A stretch of DNA of 64,000 nt from Rhodococcus jostii RHA1. Its GTDB lineage: Bacteria; Actinomycetota; Actinomycetes; Mycobacteriales; Mycobacteriaceae. Below are positions 25,870-35,916 of this stretch, in pieces. Below the pieces are notes generated by a model. That model was given only the letters and a program-made list of their open reading frames with translations, was not told where the DNA came from and made no database searches. The position numbers and the translations under genes were made by a program. The stretch is taken from assembly GCF_000014565.1 (NCBI RefSeq), contig NC_008271.1, positions 1-64,000 of the forward strand, given 5' to 3'. Every line of letters starts with the position of its first letter. Position 1 is the first letter of the stretch.

Positions 25870-26900
25870 AGAGGACCTCCTGCGTAGATGTCACCGAAGA
25901 TGTCGTCTTTGCCCGCCGGTGGGGCGTTCAGTGCCTCTGTCATGGCCGTCCGGATTTCGTCGGCGGCTTCCCTTTCGGCGGTGTGCAGCTGCTCCTCGGT
26001 CACGTTCTGTTGTTGCAGCAGGCGCGCGCGGTAGCAGGTCACGGGATCACGCTCAGCCCACTCGGCGACCTCCGCCTTGTCGCGGTACGACTGGGGGTCG
26101 CCTTCGTAGTGGCCGTTGAGCCGGTAGGTTTTCGCCTCTACCAGGGTCGGCCCGCCGCCACCTCGGGCGCGCTCGAATGCGGCGGCCAGTGTCGTGTACA
26201 CAGCCCCGGGATCGTTTCCGTCGACGACGACGCCGGGTATGCCGTAGCCGGCGGCGCGATCGGCGACGTCTGCGCAGCGCATCTGGTCACGGGAGGAGGA
26301 GAATTCCGCGTAGAGGTTGTTCTCGCAGATAAAGATGACAGGCAGATCCCAGATGGCGGCCATGTTCAATGCTTCGTGGAAAGCGCCCCGGTTGCTGGTG
26401 CCTTCGCCGAAGCCGCAGACCACGACCTCGTCGAGGCCGCGCTGCTGCACCCCGTATGCGACTCCGGCAGCAATGGGGATGTTCGCGCCCAGCACGCCGG
26501 TTGTTCCGTAGATCCGGGCGGGGGCGTAGTTGATGTGGGTCTCTCCTGCACGCCCGCGGCTGGGTGCGGTGGCCCGTCCCATGATCTCCATCGCGAGATC
26601 ACGTGCCGTCATGCCCTTACCCAGGATCGACACCCGAGAACGGTGATAGGGCACGAGGTGATCTGTCTCGCGCATCAGCGCTGCCGCTGCGGCACCGGTG
26701 GCTTCGTGCCCGATACAGGAGTGGAACCAGCCGCCCAGCTTGCCCGCCGCGAAGATCGCGCCGAGTTGTTCCTCGAACTCGCGGGCGAGCACCATCAGCC
26801 GGTAGGTCGATAGGAGGTCTGCGTCCGAGCGTTCGGTGACGGTCGCATCTGCGGCTGGATTCTGCTGTGCGGGAGGACGCTTCTTGGACGTTGTTGTCAT
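25866..26900 (-). CDS. Thiamine-diphosphate dehydrogenase E1 alpha subunit
   Basis: 344 residues. Conserved [39 protein letters not shown] and the diphosphate-binding motif beginning [17 protein letters not shown] and ending ENN, where the canonical GDG is GEG. This GEG variant is unusual but conservative for Mg-binding. Acetoin dehydrogenase and branched-chain 2-oxoacid dehydrogenase E1 alpha are both possible; the nearby Zn-alcohol dehydrogenase leans to an acetoin-like role, while the acyl-CoA dehydrogenase leans to a branched-chain type. Coupled to the acyl-CoA dehydrogenase stop by ATGA. Confidence 0.92.
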
Positions 26901-28039
26901 CGCAGCATCTCCCTACCGATGATGATCCGCTGAATCTCCGACGTGCCGCCACCGATCTGCATGATCTTGGCGTCTCGCAGGTAACGCTCGACTGGGAACT
27001 CACGTGTATAGCCGTATCCGCCGAAGATCTGCACGGCTTCGAGCGCAGCATTCATGGCCACTTCGGATCCGTGCAATTTGCACGCCGAGGCAAGCCTGGT
27101 CAGCCCGGAATCTCCCGCGTCGATTGCGGCCGCGGTTTTGGATACGAGTGCGCGACCCAGTTCGATTCCGACGTACATGTCGGCGATCTTGGCCTGAATC
27201 AGCTGGAAGTCGCCGATAGGGCGACCGAACTGCCGACGTTCGCCCGCATAGCGCACCGCTTCCCGCAGCGCGCCGGCGGCGAGTCCGACCCCCTGTGCAC
27301 CCATCAAGACGCGCTCGCTCGCCAGCCCGTCGCGCAGCACCTTGATGCCGTTCCCGATCCCACCGATCACCGCATCGTCGGGAACGAAACAGTCGGAGAA
27401 GGCCAATTCGCCGGTGGGAGATCCCCGCCAGCCGAGCTTGTCGAGCTTGCGGCCTTTGGAGAAGCCGGGGGCGGTGGTGTCAACGGCGAACAGAGCGAGT
27501 TCCCGGTCCTCCACCGGGCCGGTCTTGGCATAGACCAAGGCGAGGTCGGCTACTGGACCGTTGGTGATGAACGTCTTGGCGCCATTGAGTAGCCAGCCCC
27601 CTTCGGTACGGGTGGCTTTGGTGCGCATACTCATTGCATCCGAACCTGCCTCCGGTTCGGTGATGGCCAGACAACCAATGATCGAGCCGTCACACAATCC
27701 CGGCAGATAGCGGGCCTGCTGCTCAGGTGTGCCGTGATCGACGATCCGATCGACCACCAGATTGCTCTGATGAAGAACAGTCACGGCGGTCGACATACAC
27801 ACGGCCGATAACTCCTCACCGGCGATGCAGGTCTCCGTCAAACCGAGATCGGATCCTCCGAACTGCTCCGGTGCGCGGATGCCAAGCAGTCCGAGTTCGG
27901 CGGCGGCCTCCCACGACTCACGGGGGAATCGTTCTTCGCGATCAATTTCTGCTGCGAGGGGCGCAACATGATCGGCGGCGAACTTGCGTACCGTTTCCCG
28001 CATCAACCGGTGCTCATCGCTTTCCAGCGCCGTTTTCAT
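26897..28039 (-). CDS. Acyl-CoA dehydrogenase
   Basis: 380 residues, full length for the family. Signature segments: [57 protein letters not shown] and the C-terminal [23 protein letters not shown]...[13 protein letters not shown]. It would introduce an alpha-beta double bond into an acyl-CoA with FAD. Likely the first gene of the catabolic operon; it overlaps E1 alpha by four bases. Its pairing with an E1/E2/E3 set is typical for branched-chain oxoacid-like pathways, where the complex product is the dehydrogenase substrate. Confidence 0.93.
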   Translation of the reverse strand: MKTALESDEHRLMRETVRKFAADHVAPLAAEIDREERFPRESWEAAAELGLLGIRAPEQFGGSDLGLTETCIAGEELSAVCMSTAVTVLHQSNLVVDRIVDHGTPEQQARYLPGLCDGSIIGCLAITEPEAGSDAMSMRTKATRTEGGWLLNGAKTFITNGPVADLALVYAKTGPVEDRELALFAVDTTAPGFSKGRKLDKLGWRGSPTGELAFSDCFVPDDAVIGGIGNGIKVLRDGLASERVLMGAQGVGLAAGALREAVRYAGERRQFGRPIGDFQLIQAKIADMYVGIELGRALVSKTAAAIDAGDSGLTRLASACKLHGSEVAMNAALEAVQIFGGYGYTREFPVERYLRDAKIMQIGGGTSEIQRIIIGREMLR

Positions 28040-28375
28040 TCTGCGTCCTCACCTCAGACAAGTCGGAATACCTGCGTGCCTGCGTTCCGGAACCAGAGGG
28101 ACGCGGGCGATGAGTGCAGCAAAGCCTGGACAGTCACCGTCGATCCAGTCTTGACGCGCCCGTGCCTTGGTGAGGACTACTAGTTCGTCGGCGGCACTTT
28201 CACTCCAGGTGCGGCCATGGTTGACCTGGTAACCCTCATCGTCGCGACCGCCGACGTGCGAAACCGCACCGCGAGATGGCCAGACGCCGCGTGCGGGTCT
28301 TGACGTCGGCTTCTCTCGGCTGCCTCAAACCGTGCGAGTGCGAGTTGTGGACTTCTCCAAGCCCGGTCCGATGTT
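28040..28375. other. Gap likely to hold the promoter of the catabolic operon
   Basis: 336 bases between the TetR gene end and the acyl-CoA dehydrogenase start. No gene seen. No clear palindrome or hairpin stood out by eye. Confidence 0.4.
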
Positions 28376-29071
28376 TCAGTGATCGCGTATCGACTGCGTC
28401 TCTCTCGCGAGCACCGCGGCTCTCACGACTTCGTCGTGAACGTGCGAGGGGACGGAGGGTTGTTCCACGCGCGCCGGATCGCATCCCAGGCCCAGCAGCA
28501 AGGTGCGCACGTACCTGTCGGCGATCTCCTCGATTGACCACGACCCCTCGGGCCGATACCAGGACCACGTCCAGTTGCACATGCCGAAAATCTGCAACGC
28601 CACCAGGCGGGGATCATCCTCCCGCACCACGTCTGCTGCCATGGCTTCTGCAATCACCTCTTCCACCCGCTCGGTGTACGCGTGACGCCGTAGACGGACC
28701 TGGTCCAGCTGGGGCGAGTCCGCGTACCGAGCGAACTCCCGTCCGAAGGCCCGGGTGGCAGCTAGGTCGTCACGGTGGCACAGCGTGATCGACACGATGA
28801 CCGCGATCAGACGGTCCTGCGGGCCGTCCAGGTGAGAAAGGATGTGCTGCAGCTCCCGCTCACGCCGATCGATGTAGTCCTCACCGATCCGTGCGAGGAG
28901 GGCCTCCTTCGATTTGAAGTGGTGCAGAATCGTTCCCTTGCTGATCCCCAGCCGGTCCGAGACCTCACTCAGAGCGGTTCCACGAAAGCCCTGCTGAGCG
29001 ACGCATTCGGTAAACACCCGCTGAATCCGCACTCGCAGTGACACCGGTTCGTCGACTACCAATTCCACCAT
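28376..29071 (-). CDS. TetR-family transcriptional regulator
   Basis: 231 residues from the ATG at 29071 (MVELVVDEP). N-terminal TetR helix-turn-helix GFRGTALSEVSDRLGISKGT...HHFKSKEALL at about 25-60 and a helical ligand domain with W-rich NWTWSWYRPEGSWS, resembling KstR2/fatty-acyl-CoA-sensing repressors. Divergent from the GAF/PucR gene, with a 20-base palindrome between them (29093-29112). Likely represses itself, that neighbour and perhaps the catabolic operon downstream; the ligand is probably an acyl-CoA intermediate (inference). Confidence 0.9.
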   Translation of the reverse strand: MVELVVDEPVSLRVRIQRVFTECVAQQGFRGTALSEVSDRLGISKGTILHHFKSKEALLARIGEDYIDRRERELQHILSHLDGPQDRLIAVIVSITLCHRDDLAATRAFGREFARYADSPQLDQVRLRRHAYTERVEEVIAEAMAADVVREDDPRLVALQIFGMCNWTWSWYRPEGSWSIEEIADRYVRTLLLGLGCDPARVEQPSVPSHVHDEVVRAAVLARETQSIRDH

Positions 29072-29092
29072 CGCTGTCGTTCCCCTCGTACA

Positions 29093-29112
29093 TTGACTGA
29101 ACGGGCGGTCAA
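29093..29112. promoter_or_regulatory. Palindrome, likely TetR operator
   Basis: TTGACTGAACGGGCGGTCAA: seven-base half-sites TTGACTG and (complement) TTGACCG match in six of seven positions. It lies 21 bases upstream of the TetR start codon and 34 upstream of the divergent gene's ATG, the usual place for an autoregulatory TetR operator. Confidence 0.6.
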
Positions 29113-29146
29113 GCCTATCGTTCGAGGCACCCGACTTCGATATCCC

Positions 29147-31057
29147 ATGCCATTGGAGTGTTCCGCGGTGACTCTCTCGCATTTGACCTTGCCCCGGACA
29201 GCCGAGTCCGGAGCACCCACGTTCACCGACCCATGCGATGCCCGCGATCCGGCGTCGTGGTCGCGAACAGAGTTAGGCGATGCAGCCGTGATCGAGGCGT
29301 TTCACGACGTCGCTGGCACCGTGACCAGTCAACCGGGGATCGAGCCGGTGTTGCGGGTCGCTGCCGGCAACGCATGCGACCTGTTGGCCGTGGACCGCTG
29401 CTCGATCTTCCTACGCGGATCCAATTCGGGCATCTTTCATGGCGTCGCCGCCCGGTCACCGGGTGACAGCGACATAGTCCGCCACCTGCGGTGTGGCGTT
29501 ACCAGGGATCGGATGTCACAGGAAATCGTGGCAACCCGGCAACCTGTGCTGGTACGCGACGCCGTGGCCGACGGCCGTCCGGTCCGCTCGACCATGGTCA
29601 ACCTCCAGGTAAGGGAAGTTCTCGGCGTCCCCCTCGTCTTTCGCCAGCAAGTCTATGGGCTGATGTTCCTCGACCTCGTCGGGCACCATCGCGGATTTTC
29701 CGCGATCGAGACTCGTCTTGTGACCTTCTACGCCGACCTCATCGCCGGCCTGCTCCCCGTTCTGCACCAAGTCGACGATCTCCACTCCGCCGTGCGTGAT
29801 CTGCAGATGCGTTCCCACGAATCGGCACGAACACGTCGATTCGCCGACGAGATCGCGTGTGCGTCGAGTGCTGGCACAACCCCGCAACAGATCGCGGCCT
29901 CTGCCAGTACGGCGACGGGACGTGGCAGCTGGTTCACCGATGGCGCACATCGTCCCATCGCTCACGGCGGTGAGGGAGGTAACGCCGCCCGGATCGGACG
30001 GCTGCTGAACCGTCCGGCCACGATCGAGGCGCTGCGCGCCTTACCCGACTCGGGTGTCCTCGACCTCAGCACCGAACCGGACGGCCTGCTCGTGGCCCCC
30101 ATCACCGTCGATGGCCATCGGCGGGGCAACATGTCTCTCATTTGCGACGGCCGCCCCATGACCGAACACGACAAGACAGTGTTGCGCACCGCGGCCCATG
30201 CCATCTCCGTCGAACTGCGTGTGGAAGCACAATCTGCGATGACGACCTCCGAGGGCCGCCAGCAGATTGCGCGGGCCATGATCGAGGGCAACCTCGACGC
30301 CGTAACTCATCGCCGTGCCGCGCTGCACTCGATCCCGATGGACTGTCAGCGGGTGGTGTGCCTGGTGGCGCAGAGGCGGGCGTCGTCGATTCGGTTGGAC
30401 GCACGCGACCTCGCTCAAGCCTTCGACAGTGTCACCGCTGGTCCTCCAGCGCTGGCCACTCCCACCGCCGAGGGCGCGATCGCGGTGCTTGTCGATCTCG
30501 GCGAAGATTCTCCTTCCGAACTCGCGCAGCGCGCATCCACGCTCACCGCGGCCGCGCTCAAATTGGCCGACGCCGAGGACACCCTGATCGCGGCGATATC
30601 GAGCCCCATCACGGCCGTCGACCAGGCCCCTCGGGCGTTCGACGAAAGTCAGCGGGTACTGCACTGTCTACGTCAGCTCTGTCCCGAGTCAACCACGATC
30701 CTCTCCGCGGACGACCTCGGTTTCGCCGGTGTCCTGTTGTCCGCGATCGACCGGACAGGCGCCGACCAGCACGTACACAAAACCCTCGGTCGGCTGCTGT
30801 CCGACCACGCTCGGGACCATGAGATGCTCCACACCGCCGACGTCTTCTTCGATCACGCGCGCAACATCCGTGACACCGCCCGGGCGTTGTCCGTGCACGA
30901 GAACACCGTGCGCTATCGCCTCTCCCGAATACATCAGCTGACTGGCCTCGACCTCACCGGCAACAGCGATCATCAAGTCAGTTGCCAGTTGGCGCTACTC
31001 ATCCTCCGCCTTCGCGGGCAACTATCAACGACAAATCCACTCCCCCACTACCCCTGA
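29147..31057 (+). CDS. GAF-domain PucR/CdaR-type transcriptional regulator
   Basis: 636 residues from the ATG at 29147; a GTG at 29168 is also possible. An N-terminal GAF domain (about 45-200; GIEPVLRVAAGNACDLLAVD, EVLGVPLVFRQQVYGLMFLD), a middle region of unclear fold and a C-terminal PucR-type helix-turn-helix (DTARALSVHENTVRYRLSRI, about residue 590). GAF domains bind small ligands; PucR-type proteins usually activate catabolic genes. It precedes the enoyl-CoA hydratase gene by 16 bases on the same strand, so the two are probably co-transcribed. Confidence 0.85.
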   Translation: MPLECSAVTLSHLTLPRTAESGAPTFTDPCDARDPASWSRTELGDAAVIEAFHDVAGTVTSQPGIEPVLRVAAGNACDLLAVDRCSIFLRGSNSGIFHGVAARSPGDSDIVRHLRCGVTRDRMSQEIVATRQPVLVRDAVADGRPVRSTMVNLQVREVLGVPLVFRQQVYGLMFLDLVGHHRGFSAIETRLVTFYADLIAGLLPVLHQVDDLHSAVRDLQMRSHESARTRRFADEIACASSAGTTPQQIAASASTATGRGSWFTDGAHRPIAHGGEGGNAARIGRLLNRPATIEALRALPDSGVLDLSTEPDGLLVAPITVDGHRRGNMSLICDGRPMTEHDKTVLRTAAHAISVELRVEAQSAMTTSEGRQQIARAMIEGNLDAVTHRRAALHSIPMDCQRVVCLVAQRRASSIRLDARDLAQAFDSVTAGPPALATPTAEGAIAVLVDLGEDSPSELAQRASTLTAAALKLADAEDTLIAAISSPITAVDQAPRAFDESQRVLHCLRQLCPESTTILSADDLGFAGVLLSAIDRTGADQHVHKTLGRLLSDHARDHEMLHTADVFFDHARNIRDTARALSVHENTVRYRLSRIHQLTGLDLTGNSDHQVSCQLALLILRLRGQLSTTNPLPHYP

Positions 31058-31073
31058 AGGGGGCTCCTTCACC

Positions 31074-31856
31074 GTGCCATCCCCATCGAGCGTCGTCCCC
31101 GAACTCCAGGACGACATCACCACGATCGTGCTGAGCGGCCAAGCCGGTCGGCTGCCGCTCTCCCCCGCAGGACTCCCTGACCTGACAGCCGCACTGACAG
31201 CGGCAGAACAGAACCCGCACATCAGATGCGTGGTGTTCACCGGCACCGAGAACACCTTCGCCACCGGCGCCGACCTCAACGAGATTGCCCGCAACGACGC
31301 CGATGCCAACGCCCGATACAACCGAGCGCTGATCGAAGCGATCAATCGAATCGACCTCCTTCCCGTCCCGACGATTGCAGCGATCAACGGCCACGCGCTA
31401 GGAGGCGGGCTCGAACTCGCACTGGCCTGCGATCTACGCATCGCCGCCGACACCGCGATGCTCGGCCTACCCGAAACACGGCTCGGACTCATCCCCGGGG
31501 CAGGGGGAACCCAACGACTCCCCCGGCTGATCGGGGAAGCGCGCGCGATGGACCTACTTCTGACCGGACGTACCGTCAACGCATCCGAGGCGCTACACCT
31601 CGGACTTGTCAATGAAGTTGCCCCCCACGATCGCCTGGCGTCGCGAACTCAACGCCTGGCCGCAACAATTGCCCGAAACGCGCCCTTGGCGCTCCGGGTC
31701 GCCAAGGCGGAGGTCAGGGCCGGGCGCACTCTCCACCTGTTCGATGCGATCGACGCCACCCACGATGCCTTGGCACCACTTCTGACCTCCGAGGATCTCC
31801 GAGAGGGGCTGGCGGCGTTCCGCGCACGACGGCAAGCGCGCTTCATCGGTCGATAA
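31074..31856 (+). CDS. Enoyl-CoA hydratase/isomerase
   Basis: 260 residues from a GTG. Crotonase fold: oxyanion-hole segments FATGADLNEI and NGHALGGGLELALACD, the PETRLGLIPGAGGTQRLPR loop containing the catalytic Glu positions, and GLVNEVAP. Hydrates a 2-enoyl-CoA to 3-hydroxyacyl-CoA. With the acyl-CoA dehydrogenase and acyl-CoA synthetase it supplies beta-oxidation-like steps. Follows the GAF/PucR regulator closely. Confidence 0.92.
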   Translation: MPSPSSVVPELQDDITTIVLSGQAGRLPLSPAGLPDLTAALTAAEQNPHIRCVVFTGTENTFATGADLNEIARNDADANARYNRALIEAINRIDLLPVPTIAAINGHALGGGLELALACDLRIAADTAMLGLPETRLGLIPGAGGTQRLPRLIGEARAMDLLLTGRTVNASEALHLGLVNEVAPHDRLASRTQRLAATIARNAPLALRVAKAEVRAGRTLHLFDAIDATHDALAPLLTSEDLREGLAAFRARRQARFIGR

Positions 31857-32394
31857 CGGGTACCAGGACCCTTGTCGCCGAAGCGCCCCGCCGGCGTCGG
31901 GACCGTTACCGGGGGTCGGCGCCCGTGCGGCCGCCGCGGTGTTCGGCGCACCGACCTGCGGCAACGCGAATGTGCCGTGGCCACCCGACTATGACCCTAC
32001 GTACCGTAACCCGGTGAGCGCCGCCGCCGGCAAGGAGCGAGTCCGACGTCACCAATCGCCTTGGAGATGTCGCCAGGCTGCGATAACTGCGGGCTTTGGT
32101 CTCGAGCGAAGAAGCTTGGACGATCGGCCCATGGACCGATTAACTGATCTTCGCCGAGCATTGATCTGCTGCGCCGCGGCCATCGATCAACCGCCTTCCG
32201 TATCCGCTCGCGCCCATCCCTCGTTGGGCGGACGGTGATGAATGTGGGCGCGTCCAGTGAACTGTCAGGATGTCGCGGCGCATCGCTGTACGAGCGCGGC
32301 ACCGATTCCGCTCGCGCCCCCAAGTGACCACGACGACTTTTCCGGAGTCGACCATCCGAATGGTCGGCCGATCGAACTTAGAAGGACGTGAACT
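31857..32394. other. Stretch without a convincing gene
   Basis: About 540 bases. The frames on both strands are the shadows of GC bias. It likely contains the promoter of the SDR gene at 32395, which has an AAGGA ribosome-binding site about ten bases upstream of its GTG; nothing else is recognised. Confidence 0.5.
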
Positions 32395-33276
32395 GTGACA
32401 AACGAACAACAATCGGCAACTACAGAGCAGCCGCTGCGCGGCAAGGTCGCAATCGTGACCGGGGCGAGCAGGGGAATCGGTGCGGACACAGCGCATCTCC
32501 TCGCAGCCCGGGGAGCATCGGTCGTATGCGCTGCGCGCACCCTCACCGAAGGTGACAACCCGCTTGCAGGATCTCTGGAGCAGACGGTGGCCGCCATTCA
32601 GGAGCAGGGAGGTACGGCCCATCCGGTTGTGGTCAACCTCGCCAAGGATGAGGATTGCCGGTCGCTGATCGAGGCGACCCGATCGGTGTATGGCCCCGTC
32701 GACATCTTGGTGAACAACGCGGCGGTGGGGTTCTTCGATCTGGTGGAGTCGATGCCATCCAAGCAGTGGTTGTTGTCGTGGCGTGTGATGTGCCATGCGA
32801 CATTTCTGCTGAGTCAGTTGGCGCTGCAGGACATGCTGCCGCGTGGCAGTGGCCGCATCGTCAACGTCACCTCCGAGTCGGCAATTGGTCCAGGCCGTGG
32901 CCCGTATGCCGACGGTGACCGGATCGGGGACACCCTTTACGGTGCGAACAAAGTTTCGGTCGAGCGATTCACTCAGGGGTTGGCGGAAGAAGTGTACGGC
33001 CGAGGCGTGGGGGTCGCCGCGCTCGCTCCGTCTCAACTGGTGCCCACTCCGGGAGCCGTGTTCAACGACCTCGTACGCGGGGCCAAGGACCCGCGTGCCG
33101 AGTCGACCGAATTCATGACGCGCGCGATCGAGATCCTGCTCACCGCACCGCTGGAGGAGATCAGTGGCCGTGTAGTGTACAGCCAGCAGCTGCTCGTCGA
33201 GTACGGAGTCCTGGGCGAAGGACGTGGGTACGGACTGGACGCGCAGCTCCCGATCAGCGGTTTCGCGGCTCGATGA
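32395..33276 (+). CDS. Short-chain dehydrogenase/reductase
   Basis: 293 residues from a GTG preceded by GAAGGA. TGASRGIG cofactor motif (about 23-30), NNAAVGF, a Ser in NVTSESA and YGANK as the catalytic YxxxK. Between them is an insert GPGRGPYADGDRIGDT, longer than in classical SDRs. The C-terminal 50 residues extend beyond the usual length. Substrate unknown; it stands alone after the beta-oxidation-like genes and ahead of the IS graveyard. Confidence 0.87.
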   Translation: MTNEQQSATTEQPLRGKVAIVTGASRGIGADTAHLLAARGASVVCAARTLTEGDNPLAGSLEQTVAAIQEQGGTAHPVVVNLAKDEDCRSLIEATRSVYGPVDILVNNAAVGFFDLVESMPSKQWLLSWRVMCHATFLLSQLALQDMLPRGSGRIVNVTSESAIGPGRGPYADGDRIGDTLYGANKVSVERFTQGLAEEVYGRGVGVAALAPSQLVPTPGAVFNDLVRGAKDPRAESTEFMTRAIEILLTAPLEEISGRVVYSQQLLVEYGVLGEGRGYGLDAQLPISGFAAR

Positions 33277-33443
33277 GGCCGGCCAATTGGAGAACTCGCC
33301 AGGGTCGACCCTGGCGGCGCACTCCCCTTTTCGTTCAACTTCTGACTCGATAAGGTCTGCGTCACACCGCACTTAGGTGTGGAAATGACCGCCTGGCCCG
33401 TAATCAATGCAAGAAGACGCCGAATACTACTCGACTTTCGCGG

Positions 33444-33770
33444 TTATGCGACGGCGGGGCAAGCCAGTTCGTAGTCGCGTATTATGTTGGGGTCGAGCCG
33501 ATCTGGCGTAGTCACGGAACATCGGGCGGCGATGAGGGTGCAGCGGGCCTTGGCGAGCATGTCCCCGAAGACGGTGTCGGTCTTTCCGGGATACCAGGGC
33601 TCGGCAGCGTGACGAACGGTCAGGTCGTCGCGATGGTAGCCGTGAGTGGCGCACCAGACGATGACCAGGGTCTGGACGAGGAACCCGAACGGCACCGTGC
33701 GTTCGACCGCGCGTTGAACCCGGTTGCGGGCGCCGGTTCGATGCTCCACCGCTGGGCGTAGCGTTCCACG
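33444..33770 (-). pseudogene. C-terminal fragment of IS701-like transposase
   Basis: About 105 residues in one frame: FGFLVQTLVIVWCATHGYHR, YPGKTDTVFGDMLAKAR and DRLDPNIIRDYELACPAVA before the stop. It matches, segment by segment, the C-terminal part of the degenerate transposase at 52522-53370, and both share the 18-base end ACTCGACTTTCGCGGTTA (33429-33446 and 52522-52539). Only the last quarter of the gene remains here. Confidence 0.75.
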
Positions 33771-33778
33771 ATGCGCCC

Positions 33779-33796
33779 GGTACCGGTACCGGTACC
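33779..33796. repeat. (GGTACC)3 tandem repeat
   Basis: Three tandem copies of the palindromic hexamer GGTACC followed by GGTGG, at the broken end of the transposase fragment. Confidence 0.8.
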
Positions 33797-33800
33797 GGTG

Positions 33801-33857
33801 GTGAATCGTCCCTAGTTTGATGCAGTTTGATGCAGCATCAAACTGGGGACGATTCAC
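33801..33857. repeat. 23-bp inverted repeat at IS/integrase junction
   Basis: 33801-33823 and 33835-33857 are inverted copies matching in 22 of 23 positions around an 11-base centre. It lies exactly where the transposase fragment ends and the integrase remnant begins, so it may be two abutting ends of a lost element or an attachment-like site. Confidence 0.65.
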
Positions 33858-34425
33858 AGCGAGCACAGCTCCTCACGGCGCAGCGCGGCATCGTAGGCCA
33901 GCACCACATCACCCGGTTGCGGACCGGTTCCCCGGCGGCGACGGTCAGGATGTCAGCCCACTGCCGCTCGGTGGGGACCAGGGCAGCTTTTCAACCGGGG
34001 CACCAACCCCGCTGATGCCCGCCACCGCGTCGTCCGGGTGTGAAGCGGCCCCGGCCAACGGGATTGGACTCGGGCAACCCTTCCTTCATGAGGTGGTCGT
34101 AGAACAGCCGCACCGGCACCATCCTCTGCGTAACCGTGGCGTTGGCCAGACCGGAGCCGGAATCGAGCGACACCACGTTCGCGCCTCGGCGGCTGGGCCG
34201 TTCGGTCAACTCCCGCACATAGACGCCGACATGCGCCCGGCTCGGCGTTACCGGGTCGACACCCTCCCGTTCGCACATCTCCAGGTACTCGGCAAGCCCC
34301 CGGGCGTAGGCGTCGATCGTCCGAGGCGCCCTACCGAGATCGGTCCACACAGGCAGCCACCCGGCCGCCTGCACATGCCGGCCCAGCACCGGCCACTTCT
34401 CCTCCAACACCAGCGTGCCGCTCAA
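33858..34425 (-). pseudogene. Tyrosine recombinase (integrase) N-terminal remnant
   Basis: The frame from 34425 gives a core-binding (SAM-like) domain: RAPRTIDAYARGLAEYLEMC, DPVTPSRAHVGVYVRELTER, NATVTQRMVPVRLFYDHLM. It then changes frame twice (about 33990 and 33890), still readable as PTERQWADILTVAAGEPVRN and VVLAYDAALRREELCSL. It stops at the 23-bp inverted repeat before any of the catalytic R-H-R-Y box beyond the first Arg. A dead integrase, presumably from a transposon of the XerC/TnpA type. Confidence 0.78.
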
Positions 34426-34678
34426 GCCATGTCCTCAGTTCCGTGATCAACACCGAGGAGACATGATCTTCCCCCGGCCAGATTCCACGTAGCTTTTGAA
34501 ACTTAGAATGCGCAAACGCCAGATGTACGGACGCGCCAACCTCGACCTTCACCGCAAGCGCGTGATCCACACCGTATAACCACGCCCCACAACAGAATCA
34601 CGGAAAGTGCGCCAGATCCGCTTTTCATGTCCGGCCGACATACGATCCCGCCCGAAGGAGGCGGAACTGCGGCCGAAG

Positions 34679-35226
34679 ATGTATCCCGAAGAGTTCCGAC
34701 GTAAGGTCCTCGACCTGGTGGCGGCAGGAAGGCCGGCCGCTCAGGTGGCAGCCGACCTCGACATCGGTGACCAGACGATCTACGCATGGCGCAAACAGGA
34801 GCTGATTGACACCGGACAGGCGCAGGGCATCACCCGAGGCGAACAGACCGAGCTGGCAGCGGCACGCCAACGGATCCGCGAAGTCGAAACTCAGGTCGCG
34901 ATCCTCGCCCGGGCCCGTGATCTGCTGCAAGAGCCCCACTCCCGAAATGGCGGTTCGCTGCCATCGGGCGCCATGGCCGCGGAAGGACTACCCGTGCCGC
35001 CGGCCTGCCGCCTGCTCTCCAGTGCCCGAAGCCGGATGCTACGCAGGGCGCACCCGGCCGCCCTCCCCAGCACGCTGTTCGGCATGCCTGGCTAGCCGAA
35101 CAGATCCGCGGTGTCCATACCGCCTCACGAGGAACGGGTCCCGGCGTGTGCATGCCAAACTGACCCTCGGCCTCTCCCGTCGCTGACGTCATCGCGGTCG
35201 GTCACAGTCAAGTCGAGCTGCTGATC
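34679..35226 (+). pseudogene. IS3-family transposase remnant (OrfA plus start of OrfB)
   Basis: OrfA starts MYPEEFRRKVLDLVAAGRPA with a helix-turn-helix (AADLDIGDQTIYAWRKQEL) and the usual coiled-coil tail AARQRIREVETQVAILARA. OrfB follows in shifted frames as RHAWLAEQIRGVHTASRG, VHAELTLG and VGHSQVELL, then the match stops at about 35226. A different IS3 subgroup from the complete element at 21198. The 35227-35271 bases separate it from the end of cofC. Confidence 0.8.
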
Positions 35227-35271
35227 GGGTTCTGGGGAAGAGCCACACACGCCACAAACCTTGGAATCAAA

Positions 35272-35916
35272 TCAACCAGGCGCACAAGGGAAACGCAGAC
35301 TATGGAGTTCGTTGTTGCTGATCAGGAGTCGTTGGGTGTGGCGACCTACGCCCATCCTTGCAGCGCGCTCCAGATCGTCGATGGTATCGACGTCGAGACG
35401 AAGAGAAGGAAGGCCGAGTGGGATCTGTTTGTAGCCCATCCGGGTGTGCCGCTGCGCCGAGTTTCGACCGAACGCCGAGAGTATCGCTGCCTGTTGGGTG
35501 GTCAGGCATGTCGTGCCGGTGCCCGCCGAGTCGGCGACAAAGGCACGTGGGAATCGACTGGCCGCGCTCAAAAAGTTGTCGATGTCTCCTGTGCGGAGCG
35601 CCGGGAGGTCTGGCATGACCACCGAATAGTGGCCGTCGTGGCCATGTTCGCGCAACCACCGATGACCGATCTCTACTGCGTCGTCGATTCCGCTCCCCTG
35701 GTCCTTGATGACCGGCGTCCCGATTGTTTCGGATAGGGCGGCGTTTCGACTGACGACGATCACGGAGGAAATGTGGTTGCTTAGGGTAAGGGCGGCCAAG
35801 GTGTCCTGGAGAAAGGCCAACGCGAGGTCACGCCGGCACGAGACCGCGAGACGTGACTTGGCGACGTCGAGACTCCTGAACGGCACGATGACAGCCCACT
35901 CACCATAGTCACTCAC
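35272..35916 (-). CDS. cofC: Phospholactate/PEP guanylyltransferase (F420 biosynthesis)
   Basis: 214 residues. CofC/FbiD family: [17 protein letters not shown] at the start, [21 protein letters not shown] (metal-binding Asp) and [11 protein letters not shown]. The enzyme joins GTP to 2-phospholactate or phosphoenolpyruvate to make the activated side-chain donor of coenzyme F420. Its start overlaps the fbiC stop by eight bases, so the two F420 genes form an operon. Genes for the next steps (fbiA, fbiB) are not in the window. Confidence 0.9.
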   Translation of the reverse strand: MSDYGEWAVIVPFRSLDVAKSRLAVSCRRDLALAFLQDTLAALTLSNHISSVIVVSRNAALSETIGTPVIKDQGSGIDDAVEIGHRWLREHGHDGHYSVVMPDLPALRTGDIDNFLSAASRFPRAFVADSAGTGTTCLTTQQAAILSAFGRNSAQRHTRMGYKQIPLGLPSLRLDVDTIDDLERAARMGVGRHTQRLLISNNELHSLRFPCAPG

